Below are positions 1 through 11,574 of a stretch of 64,000 bases of DNA, piece by piece. Each line of letters begins with the position of its first letter. Position 1 is the stretch's first letter. The stretch is from Timema cristinae (taxonomy: Eukaryota > Arthropoda > Insecta > Phasmatodea > Timematidae), in assembly GCA_039000515.1 (NCBI GenBank), contig JBCFYV010000001.1, positions 56,591,372-56,655,371 on the forward strand, given 5' to 3'. The notes under the pieces are model-generated. The model saw only the letters and a program-made list of their open reading frames with translations. It made no database searches and was not told the origin of the DNA. A program made the translations under genes and the position numbers.

Positions 1-960
1 AAGCAGTTTCTTATCGTGTATATTCTGTACTCTACTTATTAATGCCGAATCAGTTTCTTATCGTGTATATTCTGTACTCTAGTTTTTAATGCCGAAGCAG
101 TTTCTTATCGTGTATATTCTGTACTCTAGTTTTTAATGCTGAAGCAGTTTCTTATCGTGTATATTCTGTACTCTACTTATTAATGCCGAATCAGTTTCTT
201 ATCGTGTATATTCTGTACTCTAGTTTTTAATGCTGAAGCAGTTTCTTATCGTGTATATTCTGTACTCTACTTATTAATGCCGAATCAGTTTCTTATCGTG
301 TATATTCTGTACTCTAGTTTTTAATGCCGAAGCAGTTTCTTATCGTGTATATTCTGTACTCTAGTTTTTAATGCTGAAGCAGTTTCTTATCGTGTATATT
401 CTGTACTCTACTTATTAATGCCGAATCAGTTTCTTATCGTGTATATTCTGTACTCTAGTTTTTAATGCCGAAGCAGTTTCTTATCGTGTATATTCTGTAC
501 TCTAGTTTTTAATGCTGAAGCAGTTTCTTATCGTGTATATTCTGTACTCTAGTTTTTAATGCCGAATCAGTTTCTTATCGTGTATATTCTGTACTCTATA
601 GTTTTTAATGCCGAATCAGTTTCTTATCGTGTATATTCTGTACTCTAGTTTTTAATGCCGAATCAGTTTCTTATCGTGTATATTCTGTACTCTATAGTTT
701 TTAATGCCGAATCAGTTTCTTATCGTGTATATTCTGTACTCTAGTTTTTAATGCCGAAGCAGTTTCTTATCATGTCTATTCTGTACTCTAGTTATTAATG
801 CCGAAGCAGTTTCTTATCGTGTATATTCTGGACTCTAGTTTTTAATGCCGAAGCAGTTTCTTATCGTGTATATTCTGTACTCTAGTTTTTAATGCCGAAG
901 CAGTTTCTTATCGTGTATATTCTGGACTCTAGTTTTTAATGCTGAAGCAGTTTTCTATCG
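1..960. repeat. 47-bp satellite array (about 20 units), open at window start
   Basis: A unit of 47 bp, beginning AAGCAGTTTCTTATCGTG and ending TTAATGCCG, repeats about 20 times head to tail; a few units are 49 bp because CTCTAG became CTCTATAG. Variants (AAG or AAT start, CTTATT or GTTTTT, GCCG or GCTG) recur in the order a-b-c through the first 500 bp, so there is a partial higher-order unit of three monomers (141 bp). The array runs off the left edge, so its true size is unknown. It decays into unique sequence after TTTTCTATCG. No coding frame. Confidence 0.95.
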
Positions 961-1439
961 CTGCAATCAAGTGCAAGCCAAGGTTCAGAGTCGCCTCCAG
1001 TCAACAACCACGACAACCCTATCACGGCACGAAATCAGCTGTTTTCTTTCTCTCTCGTTGACGTGACAGCTCTCCTTCAGCACTCACCTGTCTGTCCCGG
1101 CGTCTGCCCGACAGATTCTACAGGTCCCTCGCGACCCTCACCCTTCCCCCCCCCCCCCCCCCCCCATCACACAGCCTACACCCCACGCGCACATCAGGCC
1201 AACAACCTTCGCTGACACGCTGACATCACCCTTCAGTTATAGTCCGATACGAACACTATTCAATGAAAGTTAGTTTCATTTTATTTGATCGTTGTCTTTT
1301 TCAGGTACTCCATTCCTATACTTCCTAATTCTCATAATATATCTACACGCATTGGTGAGCCCGCGGACTATACGTCGAGCTCACATAATCTGGTTTGTCA
1401 TTGAGAAAAGTTCAGTTTGCAAATGCCAGCCAAGTGCAA
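961..1439. other. unique, moderately GC-rich stretch with poly-C tract
   Basis: Non-repetitive DNA, richer in C than the surroundings, with an uninterrupted C run of 20 at about 1146-1165. It contains E-box-like CAGCTG and CACCTG words, which are too common to call regulatory. No plausible exon; short open frames here have no recognisable similarity. Confidence 0.35.
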
Positions 1440-1573
1440 TTTTTTATAAATGGTTTCCCCCTCCTCTTAGTTAGTTACGGGTGCATTCCTTCTCAATTCT
1501 ACCCTTTTAATCCCTACCCAATTATCACAACTAAAATGCGTACTGCCCAAACGGATAGTAAGATGCGGTGGAT
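1440..1573 (+). mobile_element. old 3' fragment of SINE family B
   Basis: The order of words AAATGGTTTCC, CGGGTGCATTCCTTCT, TTAATCCCTACCC and then GCGTACTGCCCAAACGG followed by ATAGTAAGATGCGGTG matches the 3' half of the younger SINE-B copies, with many substitutions. The tRNA-like head is missing or too decayed to recognise. Confidence 0.6.
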
Positions 1574-3296
1574 ATAAATATAGTAGACTCCAAACTACTA
1601 ATATTCTTTTAGTCCACTTTTTATCCCATATCATTGTTTACTTTAGTATATTGCTCAATCTCTGTTATTAAACTGATTACACATTTACATAATTTTCGTC
1701 TATTCAACTTTTAGTATTCATTTCAATTCTTATTGTAGTCTTTGTTATTATAACATACTCTAAACTCCTTAAAAAAGATTATTTTTAGAATGTTTTCTAA
1801 AATGTTTTACTAATATCCTGTTTAATGAATCCTCCTTCTAGAGTCCTTGACTTGAACTCTAGTGAGTGCCTGTTGAGAGACTCTAAAAGATGAACCGAGG
1901 GCTTTGTGCTTTTTGGTTGCTCTTAATGTCATTTATTAAAGTCGGCTATCATAACAGGTTTAAGACGCATTAAAATCTATGTGATAAACATTCATCAAAA
2001 CTTTCAGCGAGGTTTGTTGAAAATTGGATGAACATTCATAAATAAAAATCACTTTCTGCAAGGTTCACTTCAAGGTATAGGAAAATGTTTTCGATAAAAC
2101 AAGCGCATTTATGTTTTTAATGTAGAAGATTCCGTAAGGATTGAAACGTTTGTTGTAGAGGTCAACTAGCTAACTGGCATGATTTCATTAAAACCATCAT
2201 ATATATGTGTAGTTTTTATGAATATATGAATAAGTCTGAAATGTTATAAATATGAATAAACTGCATCCTCAAATATTTAAGGAACAATTGTGTAAGTTCT
2301 CAGAAAATTACACGCACACATGATATGTGTGGGGAGAAAAGGTTATGTGCACAAATAACCAATACAAAATATAAATTAGACTAAGCGCTGCAGTGAGTCC
2401 TTCATTCACTTTTTATTTTAGTTGAATCAAAGCAATATTTTTCTTTCTGACAACAAATTCACAGCCAAATATTCACACAGGTGCGGGTTTTAAAGGAGTA
2501 GGAGATATAAAAGAAGGTAAGAGGGGAACAAAACTGAAGAGTTCACGTACCATCATTAGTCATTATTAAGGAAGATGCATCTGAGCAATTATTCTTGCCA
2601 AAAAACAACAACAAAACACCGCCACCAACGTGACATATCCTGTATGAAGATCACATTTACCTGGTGCACTAAGCCATATAATGTTACCCTGACACAAGCC
2701 CTTTCGGGAGAAGACCCTTACGATATCATCAAACCTTCAAGTCTCCTTAGAGCTCGTACTTCTAGCTTGTTTCGGATGGGAAGATACATACCACGGTTCG
2801 CGTGCTTTGTTTGTTTTTCACAAACAGAATAATGACATGTAATTATTTAGAAATGTAAACTGTCCAAAGATAAATACACACTGTTAATTATACACTTTTT
2901 TTTTTTAAGTAGCCGGTCTACCAATGAAGGCGACTCTTACATTATAATACCCTTTTCCGCCGGAGGCATCCATTTTGGGGCTCAGCTTGTCTCGTGGTAG
3001 GGAGAAAATGTAAGAGGAGGGGACGGAAGGGGGCTCGTGACTGTTAATTTGACTTGTTCTACAAGAAGGCATCGTCCTCCTCAAATGATCGGTATCGTGT
3101 GTCATTAACTTATTTATGTGACGGACTATTGATAGTTATACTCCGAAACAATTTAGCTTTTATCGTCAGAACGTGTTGATAACTCGCTTTTGAGAGATTA
3201 TAATGGAAATAGATTGCTGCGTAAGCGAGAAATATTTCGATAGCAATCGAAGGACAATACGTGTTTTATAGGAGATGTGGAAATTCTGTGTATGTA
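1574..3296. other. AT-rich unique DNA, no gene seen
   Basis: AT-rich sequence with stops in all frames. The 2,940-3,110 portion is more G-rich on the plus strand (AGGAGGGGACGGAAGGGGG) and looks unique. The frame at 2575-2832 (85 codons) has no recognisable domain and I do not call it. Confidence 0.3.

Positions 3297-3342
<46 letters not shown>
3297..3342. repeat. (TAA)n microsatellite
   Basis: About 15 uninterrupted TAA units. It resembles the (TAA)n tails of SINE-A but no SINE body adjoins it. The polytyrosine frame on the minus strand across it is an artefact. Confidence 0.95.
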
Positions 3343-3345
<3 letters not shown>

Positions 3346-3579
3346 TATGGTGATTGGCATATTACATAAGATCAGGTAAATGTATGCATATATCTTGCGA
3401 GGATCCTTCTGTTTACCTTGAAAGGTAGCACGCTTGCCTTAATGAGTTCCAGAATGCAGCTTATAAAATGATACTATGTATATTCTATCAAGTTTATGAC
3501 CTTCTCACGATAGTATGAATGTACACATCGTTTACCCTTGGCGGATTACATTATGGCTCCATCTTAAGTCACTCTGTAA

Positions 3580-3640
3580 CAGTGGTCAGCAAATGGCGGA
3601 CCGCGGCCCTCATCCACATGCCACTTGTACAATTATTATA
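3580..3640 (+). mobile_element. hAT-like terminus, single end
   Basis: The sequence CAGTGGTCAGCAAATGGCGG followed by ACCGCGGCCC has the form of many hAT-superfamily terminal repeats (CAGTGGT...CCGCGGCCC). No matching opposite end was found within a few kb, so this is a solo or truncated end at best. Confidence 0.35.
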
Positions 3641-3737
3641 ATTGTAAGGGATTGCATATTTAAGAATTAAATAGCCAAAGCTTTTATAATGCTTTTTAGT
3701 GAGGATTTTACTCCATCTAGATATCGTATTCTGAATA

Positions 3738-4100
3738 TTGAAAAATGATACCTGGATACGGGAATCGAACCCGGGACTTTTGGCTTAGTATACCAATGCT
3801 CTGCCCACTGAGCTATCCAGGAGTCGTCCCGTGCCCAAGGTTATTCTTAAGTAGCAGTAATAAGCCATCTACCGAGTCGAAGGAGGCTGCGTTATCTGAT
3901 AGCTCGTGATCTTAATAAAAACTACACATTTGTAGCTGACGATTTCAGCACGTCCATCATAGACTCTGCCTTAAAATATGAGTGAAGAATGACCGTGGGC
4001 ACGGGACCTTTCCTTTAGGATAACTCAGTGGTTAGAGCATTGGCGTACTAAGCCAAAGGTCCCGGGTTTGATTCCATGACCAGGTGTTTAATTTTTCAGT
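3738..4100. mobile_element. foldback/MITE-like element with tRNA-like inverted arms
   Basis: Two arms of about 130 bp are inverted copies of each other. Each starts with GAAAAATtA-like sequence, carries a tRNA-like segment, and continues inward through GTCCCGTGCCCA and ATTCTT. The left arm, read on the minus strand (about 3816 to 3746), folds as a near-complete cloverleaf: acceptor CCTGGAT/ATCCAGG, A box TAGCTCAGTGGGC, anticodon arm TTGGT-ATACTAA-GCCAA, B box GGTTCGATTCC. The right arm on the plus strand (about 4017-4088) has TAACTCAGTGG and GGTTTGATTCC. The anticodon would be ACT without the long variable arm of tRNA-Ser, so this is not a normal tRNA gene. Any Pol III transcripts would point outward. 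Two SINEs inserted head to head is the main alternative, but symmetry beyond the tRNA segments argues against it. Confidence 0.6.
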
Positions 4101-4526
4101 GTGTACGTATGTACGTATGTTACGTATGTAGTGTGTTACGTTTTGTAGTATGTAGTTATGTACGTATGTACGTATGTAACTGTATGTACGTGATGTTACG
4201 TGTTGTACGTGTTGTACGTATGTACGTAAAGTAGTATGTATGTACGTAGTGTAGTATGTGTGTTACGTATGTAGTATGTATGTATGTAGTAGTATGTACG
4301 TAATGTAGTTATGTACGTATGTATGTGTTGTACGTTGTGTACGTAATGTAGTATGTATGTATGTATGTATGTATGTGTATGTATGTATGTATGTATGTAT
4401 GTATGTATGTATGTATGTAGTAATGTACGTATGTACGTATGTACGTATGTATGTATGTATGTATGTATGTATGTATGTATGTATGTATGTATGTATGTAT
4501 GTATGTATGTATTGTATGTATGTATG

Positions 4527-4558
<32 letters not shown>

Positions 4559-4572
4559 TGTATGTATGTATT
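4101..4572. repeat. ATGT/ACGT tetranucleotide microsatellite
   Basis: A long imperfect GTAC/GTAT run that becomes a nearly pure ATGT run from about 4351 to 4570. It begins exactly where the tRNA-armed element ends. Open frames on both strands (Met-Tyr-Val-Cys and Tyr-Ile-His-Thr periodic peptides) are products of the repeat. Confidence 0.95.
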
Positions 4573-5065
4573 TTATAAATGAAAAAGCACAGATAAAACA
4601 CTTGTTTCTAAGTAGTAAATTAAGGCTGGAAACGAGGTGGATAGAAAAGCCTTTTCAAAGGAAACAGTTCCACTCTAGTTGTGGGTAACAACGTATGACT
4701 TCAAATAAAATAAAAATACATCGAGTGGGTAAAGAACAAAAGAAAATACACCAGGTATTAAAAAAGGGGGAAGAGAGAAATATGAAAAGACTCCACGCCG
4801 AAATAAAAGTAAAACTAAAGGGCCAAATGATGTGTGGCTATTGTTACATTATAAGAGAGAAATACTCCAGAGGTTGACCTATGGGAACGTCGGTGGTGAT
4901 GGGTTAATGCATATAGCCACATCCTTTAATTGAGACACAAACAAAAGATTCATTAGTTTAAGCTTCGTCAGGTCCCTTTGTCAGCATGTTGATAATGGTT
5001 GGTACTGTCCGCATTGAGGAAGGACCCTTCGTACAGTGCCTTGACGAGTAAACAGGTGCTCATTT
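4573..5065. other. unique DNA, no gene seen
   Basis: AT-rich, A-strand-biased sequence leading into the 53-bp satellite. Short open frames only, without recognisable domains. Confidence 0.3.
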
Positions 5066-7265
5066 CTCAGGAAACCATGGAGGTCAGGAATAGCTTGTAT
5101 GGATCAGTGTCACTTCTCAATAAACCATTGAGTAAGTCAGGAATAGCTTGTATGGGTAGTGTCATTCTCAAGAAACCATTGAGTAAGTCAGGAATAGCTT
5201 GTATGGGTCAGTGTCACTTCTCAAGAAACCATTGAGTAAGTCAGGAATAGCTTGTATGGTCAGTGCACTTCTCAAGAAACATTGAGTAAGTCAGGAATAG
5301 CTTGTATGGATCAGTTTCACTTCTCAAGAAACCATTGAGTAAGTCAGGAATAGCTTGTATGGGTCAGTGTCACTTCTCAAGAAACCATTGAGTAAGTCAG
5401 AAATAGCTTGTATGGAACAGTGTCACTTCTCAAGAAACCATTGAGTAAGTCAGGAATAGCTTGTATGGGTCAGTGTCACTTTTCAAGAAACCATTGAGTA
5501 AGTCAGGAATAGTTTGTATGGGTCAGTGTCACTTCTCAAGAAATCATTGAGTAAGTCAGAAATAGCTTGTATGGAACAGTGTCACTTCTCAAGAAACCAT
5601 TGAGTAAGTCAGGAATAGCTTGTATGGGTCAGTGTCACTTCTCAAGAAACCATTGAGTAAGTCAGGAATAGCTTGTATGGATCAGTGTCACTTTTCAAGA
5701 AACCATTGAGTAAGTCAGAAATAGCTTGTATGGAACAGTGTCACTTCTCAAGAAACCATTGAGTAAGTCAGGAATAGCTTGTATGGGTCAGTGTCACTTC
5801 TCAAGAAACCATTGAGTAAGTCAGGAATAGCTTGTATGGATCAGTGTCACTTCTCAAGAAACCATTGAGTAAGTCAGGAATAGCTTGTATGGAACAGTGT
5901 CACTTCTCAAGAAATCATTGAGTAAGTCAGGAATAGCTTGTATGGGTCAGTGTCACTTCTCAAGAAATCAGTGAGTAAGTCAGGAATAGCTTGTATGGAA
6001 CAGTGTCACTTTTCAAGAAATCATTGAGTAAGTCAGAAATAGCTTGTATGAGTCAGTGTCACTTCTCAAGAAACCATTGAGTAAGTCAGGAATAGCTTGT
6101 ATGGATCAGTGTCACTTCTCAAGAAATCAGTGAGTAAGTCAGGAATAGCTTGTATGGAACAGTGTCACTTCTCAAGAAACCATTGAGTATGTCAGGAATA
6201 GCTTGTATGGATCAGTGTCACTTCTCAAGAAACCATTGAGTAAGTCAGGAATAGCTTGTATGGATCAGTGTCACTTCTCAAGAAATCATTGAGTAAGTCA
6301 GAAATAGCTTGTATGGAACAGTGTCACTTCTTAAGAAACCATTGAGTAAGTCAGGAATAGCTTGTATGGGTCAGTGTCACTTCTCAAGAAACCATTGAGT
6401 AAGTCAGGAATAGCTTGTATGGATCAGTATCACTTCTCAAGAAATCAGTGAGTAAGTCAGGAATAGCTTGTATGGAACAGTGTCACTTCTCAAGAAATCA
6501 GTGAGTATGTCATGAATAGCTTGTATGGATCAGTGTCACTTCTCAAGAAATCAGTGAGTAAGTCAGGAATAGCTTGTATGGATCAGTGTCACTTCTCAAG
6601 AAATCAGTGAGTAAGTCAGGAATAGCTTGCATGGAACAGTGTCACTTCTCAAGAAACCATTGAGTATGTCAGGGATAGCTTGTATGGATCAGTGTCACTT
6701 CTCAAGAAATCCGTGAGTAAGTCAGGAATAGCTTGTATGGATCAGTGACACTTATCAAGAAATCGGTGAGTAAGTCAGGAATAGCTTGTATGGGTCAGTG
6801 TCACTTCTCAAGAAACCATTGAGTAAGTCATAAATAGCTTGTATGGATCAGTGTCACTTCTCAAGAAATCAGTGAGTAAGTCAGGAATAGCTTGTATGGA
6901 TCAGTGTCACTTCTCAAGAAACCATTGAGTAAGTCAGGAATAGCTTTTATGGATCAGTGTCACTTCTCAAGAAATCAGTGAGTAAGTCAGGAATAGCTTG
7001 TATGGGTCAATGTCACTTCTCAAGAAATCAGTGAGTAAGTCAGGAATAGCTTGTATGGATCAGTGTCACTTCTCAAGAAATCAGTGAGTAAGTCAGGAAT
7101 AGCTTGTATGGGTCAGTGTCACTTCTCAAGAAACCATTGAGTAAGTCAGGAATAGCTTGTATGGATCAGTGTCACTTCTCAAGAAATCAGTGAGTAAGTC
7201 AGGAATAGCTTGTATGGACCAGTGTCATTTCTCAAGAAACCATTGAGTAAGTCAGGAATAGCTTT
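5066..7265. repeat. 53-bp satellite array, about 41 units
   Basis: The unit (CTTCTCAAGAAACCATTGAG, then TAAGTCAGGAATAGCTTG, then TATGGATCAGTGTCA) has a period of 53 bp. Monomers differ at two diagnostic places: ACCATTGAG or ATCAGTGAG, and GGATCAG, GGGTCAG or GGAACAG. ACCATT monomers dominate the left part; the ATCAGTGAG class first appears near 5967 and is common to the right. The leftmost units carry indels (about 5130-5280), the usual decay of an array edge. No stable coding frame. Confidence 0.97.
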
Positions 7266-7601
7266 GGTTCACCACTAATTTGGAATGTACGGTGTCATGG
7301 GTGATTATGACTTTGGAGATGGGCATTTGATCCCAGCCGGTTGCAATATGGATGTCCCATCATACTTCCTCTAATCAAGTATTTCCTCCTAAATCAATAT
7401 GGGTGAAACTTTCCAAATATAAACATCTCTTATTTTTATTATATTGGTTAGTAGAGTCATTGCTGGCATCACATTTTACTAAATTATACTTTTGATTTTT
7501 TAGAGAGAAGGTAAATAGAAAGCGACAGTGGCCGGTAATGGGTTAGTGTACATTCTCAGATAAACTATTTACATCTTATTTAAGCCGATAACATTTCTCC
7601 C
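7266..7601. other. unique DNA, no gene seen
   Basis: AT-rich spacer between the 53-bp satellite and a SINE-A copy. Nothing recognisable. Confidence 0.3.
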
Positions 7602-7746
7602 TATTATTATTATTAGCACCGCGTCTTACTACCCGTTCGGGTTATACGCACTTACGCTAATGTGTAATGGTAGGGTGATTGTGAGATGAAATGAAGGACC
7701 TACAGTTTAACGTGGAATACGAACCACGGTGGCAACCTGGCATTCC
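7602..7746 (-). mobile_element. SINE-A, 5'-truncated copy with target-site duplication
   Basis: On the minus strand this is the 3' half of SINE-A, from the GGAATGCCAGG-like region through the conserved tail (GCGTATAACCCGAACGGG, TAGTAAGACGCGGTGCTAA) and (TAA)n. It is flanked by a perfect 12-bp direct repeat TTCTCCCTATTA at 7595-7606 and 7748-7759. A 5'-truncated copy with an intact duplication is the hallmark of target-primed reverse transcription. Confidence 0.85.
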
Positions 7747-8164
7747 ATTCTCCCTATTAAACTAAAGGACATGGGTTTCACTACCAGAAGGTTTAATTTT
7801 GAAATATATACTTACTTTTCACGTATTTGGAACATGACGTCATTGGTTATTGTGTTTATCCTAGAATTGAATTAAATTAAGTAGCTAGCCTCCTGGCTGT
7901 AAGCATATCTTAAAAACTATTTAAAAAATAAAATTTACTGCTCCATGTAGATAGTTTTTTTTTAATATTAATCAACATTTTGATTTTTTTTTTCTCATTT
8001 CTTTAGTGTCTATTGCTTATTATTACTTAAAATCTGGTTTCTTAATTTTATTGTGAACTCATTTAAAACGAAATGGATGCGTAGCAAGACTGGATTCATT
8101 ATTTAAACATATTTTTATACTTTCAAACATGAAATTAAGATTTTTACATTCTCGCGACCCCTCG

Positions 8165-8740
8165 GGTGGAAAAAGTATTGTGATCGTCAATAAAATCGGA
8201 TTCAAGACTTCAATGTATTTCTTGATCCAATGAACGCGAAAAAGTGGATTCTATATGCCGTCTGTCTGCCTGCCTGTCTATATCTCGGTCTAGAGCCGAA
8301 ACCATTTTACTGATCGGGGTAAAACTTTGTATCTAGGGTTTTTATATTATTACTGAGGTTTTTTTAGTAATTAAATATCCAGTATTAAAACTAAGGGTAG
8401 CTTACTGAAGGCCAAAGAGAGATAAAAATTGATTTTCTCAAAAACCACTAAAACTATTTTAATTAAAACTTGTTACAAGGCACTGCTTAGTATCATAAAC
8501 AAAATGGCAGTTATTATATATGAAAAAATTAGTATTTAGGATACCCTACACTGGTGGAAATTTCCAATTTTGATAATATCTCCACAACTATTTGAGATTA
8601 GAAATAGTTTATAGTTGTAAAGTTGTAGTACGATTAAAAATATAAAAACTTTTATTAGAAATATATATTTATGTAACTAACATTTTCCAAATTATTGGTA
8701 AAAATATATTTTTTTAATTATTGAGGTATCTGGTAAACAG
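8165..8740 (+). mobile_element. dispersed repeat family L, copy 1 (partial)
   Basis: Starts near AAAGTATTGTGATCGTC, passes CTGCCTGCCTGTCTATATC, CTGATCGGGGTAAAACTT, AAACTAAGGGTAGCTTACTG and GATTTTCTCAAAAACCAC, and ends near TTATTGGTAAAAATATAT. The same ordered words recur at 31.97-32.28 (minus), 39.08-39.99 (plus) and 48.4-50.07 kb (minus). No coding capacity. It resembles the non-coding arthropod repeats that begin with a GAAAGTATTGTGATCG-type motif; its class is not certain. A SINE-A follows almost at once. Confidence 0.65.
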
Positions 8741-8758
8741 AGATGTTACCTTTTTCTA

Positions 8759-9084
8759 GGTGACCTGGTGGTCTAGGGGTAAGGTGTCGGACTTCTGTGC
8801 TGGGGTCCGGGGTTCAATCCTCGGTCCCGACACAGATTTATCTGATTACCAAACCCTTCCTTCACTCTGATAAGGCGTGTATTAATCACAACTTGTGAAT
8901 GAGTGGAATGCCAGGCCTCCACCGTGGTTCGGATCCCACGTTAAACTGTAGATCCTCCATTTCATCTCACAATCACCCTACTATTACACATTAGCGTAAG
9001 TGCGTATAACACGAACGGGTAATAAGACGCGGTGCTAGTAATAATAATAATAATAATAATAATAATATAATAATAATAATAATA
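8759..9084 (+). mobile_element. SINE-A, full length, long subfamily
   Basis: The head GGTGACCTGGTGGTCTAGGG carries an A-box-like TGGTCTAGGGG, and GGTTCAATCC is the B box; the overall form is closest to tRNA-Glu/Gly-type heads. The body follows (ACCAAACCCTTCCTTCAC, ATGCCAGGCCTCCACCGTGG, CCACGTTAAACTGTAG), then the 3' domain and a (TAA)n tail. This copy keeps the GTGTATTAATCACAA segment that most copies lack. Flanks share an imperfect ACCTTT(TT)CTA repeat. Confidence 0.9.
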
Positions 9085-11202
9085 CCTTTCTAAATATGTT
9101 TCTATAAAAATGTATTTTATTTCATTCAGGCTCTTTAGTGGAATGTGATGCTCTTTTTTCCATCATGTTTCTACAATAATGTATATTATTTCATCTCACC
9201 ATTACTACGAGTTTTAATTTAATGTCTTCATTTTTAGATAAAGGAGAGAGTAAGGCAGCGCAATGCACCAGACTTTTTTATTTTAATAGTTAATACGGAT
9301 AAAATATTGTTTTTATATAAAGCATACGCATAAAATCACCTCCAGTGTACAATATTCAAGCCATGACTTCCCTATTCTATTACGAGCCTGACGTTATACC
9401 AAATTATCACCAGTAAAGATGAAACTGTAGAATATAGATAATCTAGTGATATACGAACAGATTGAAAGACATATAGGGCTTATAGCACCTTATTACATTG
9501 GTGTACGAAGTATACAAATATATAAGAAGCCCTTTAATATGTTTTAATCTTGAATGTATTAGGTTTAATTTTAATAGTATTTAAGCATGCATAAGTTTAT
9601 ATGTGTTTGTATGTATTTAATCTCACATATAAGGATTAGAGCATCATAAAAAAATTAATAGACTTTCTAAAGCGTAAAAAATTTAACCATGTGTTGTAAC
9701 CATTATAAGTATCGTAATTATTTATATGAAAATTAGTCAAGCATCACTTTCAATGAAAGTAAAGAATTCAGTGAACATGGCTGCTAAATGAATAATTCCT
9801 TGCAGTTAATTAATTTCCATAACAAACAATAATACAATAATTATTATTATTATCGCCACCTTTTATTGTGTTTCTTTAATCACAAAAAATGCAACTACCT
9901 TGATGATCCTAAGTCTGCATTTGCACTATAGGTGGATAATAAAGAATTCCATCCAATGCCACCATATATGACACACTTTATAAAGAAATAAGTATCATTA
10001 ATGAGTTTCAATATATGATTACTCAGAAAACTACCGTAGAGAGGTTAATAAAACAAAGCCAGTAATTAGACTTTCAATTTCCACATAACGCTAATTAAAT
10101 CCCCCGAAGCGTGAAACTAGCAAAGGATATTGTCTGGTTGTAAGTCACGCTTGAACCGCATTTACAGATGAATAAATTTAAAAAAGAAAGTATTAGTCTG
10201 TGCCTTGATAGCTTTACAATATAAATGAAAACAACATGACTAATTCATTAACCAGATTTATAATTTAACAAGTTGGCGTATAAAATGTATTAAGTAATAA
10301 TAATAATTGTTGTTTTATTGTCAATTCGTAGACCAAGAACAAATTAACAAAACACTACTTTCAAGTGTGCGTACGTCAAATCATGAGATATACAGCTGTC
10401 ACTCTAGACAGTGATTATAAACACCTACAAAACGGCATTAATAAAATAGTAAAAAGTTAACAATTTTGGAAAAAACAACAATTTGTTTGTATAATAATAA
10501 AGGCCTTTCATATGAAAATTGAATTGCAGATTTAAATAATATCTAAAGAATATAAATAGCTAGAAAAGTAGAGGAATTCATTTATTCTAAGGCTTATTCT
10601 GGCAGGAGGTTTACCCACGTTTGTACATTACCTTGTAAGTCAAGAGTATTGGGTTGCCATCATGCTGAGAATAGCATATAGCTCATATAGTTTGCATTCT
10701 GTTGACAAACGAGCACGGTGCGACCGATGGACCTTCCTGGCTGGTTAACATCGAGACCAGCAAGTTTGTGTGTGTGAGAATAGCACATGGTTGTTGAATA
10801 TTAGAAGCCATGCTGAGTACATGTGTGGTGGTATCTAGCACTTCTGACGAAATGACGATATAAAATATGATCTGGTGGTTCACCCTAACATAGGGTCGAT
10901 CGCAGGTCTATAGAAAGGGTTGTGAGACCGTTATCATACCTGCTCCCTCGTCACGGGAAATCTATCCGGTGACTCATGTAGTAGTTTAGTTATCTGAATA
11001 TATTAATAAATATATCTTATTGGACTAACTCTCAAGTCTCATTCCCCACGAACCATCCATTCCAACCCTTACCACTCGGGGTCCATCCTAACCATGTAAC
11101 TCTCTACGGTGCCCCGGTAGTGCTGTAGTAAGGTTGGCTACCGCGCACCCAGATAAATCTAGTGACCTTACACAGTGTTGTTAGAAGTAGGACAGGGACG
11201 TT
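9085..11202. other. AT-rich unique DNA, no gene seen
   Basis: Strongly AT-rich to about 10,560, then a less AT-rich segment (10,600-11,170) that looks unique. Frames are short and lack domains. No repeat shared with the rest of the window was noticed. Confidence 0.3.
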
Positions 11203-11220
11203 ACACACACACACACATAT

Positions 11221-11275
<55 letters not shown>
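11203..11275. repeat. compound (AC)n/(AT)n microsatellite
   Basis: ACACAC units pass into about 24 AT units. Open frames on both strands crossing it (Ile-Tyr and Thr-His periodic) are artefacts. Confidence 0.95.
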
Positions 11276-11277
<2 letters not shown>

Positions 11278-11574
11278 CCACGTTTTACTACCCATCCTGG
11301 CACCTCACACTTAATTACATTATTGCGTTGTTAAAAAGGAACGAAAAAATGTATTCACAGTTGCGTACAGAAAGCGTAAAGAACAATTATTTAGGAAAAT
11401 ATGCCTTCAGTACACCATAACGGTACTGTATTTTTACACAAAAGCTGGGTGAACTTGAACCTAAACAGATATCCGTAAACAACGACAGAATATTAAATAA
11501 GTGAATTCAAAGGATTTTTTTATTGATAGTAAATGTTAGTAACAACCCCTCAACCCTAGTCCCCCACCATCTAA

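Noticed and set aside
3746..3816. A functional tRNA gene on the minus strand
   Set aside because: The cloverleaf is good, but the anticodon would be ACT with a short variable loop, and the sequence recurs as an arm of an inverted-repeat element here and at 42.1 kb.
4263..4688. Overlapping open frames of up to 112 codons on both strands (Tyr-Ile-His-Thr and Met-Tyr-Val-Cys periodic)
   Set aside because: They are translations of the ATGT microsatellite; openness in several frames at once is caused by the repeat unit.
5066..7265. CRISPR-like regular repeats (also at 1-960, 11.6-12.7 and 23.4-24.5 kb)
   Set aside because: The whole unit repeats with no unique spacers, and the context is eukaryotic.
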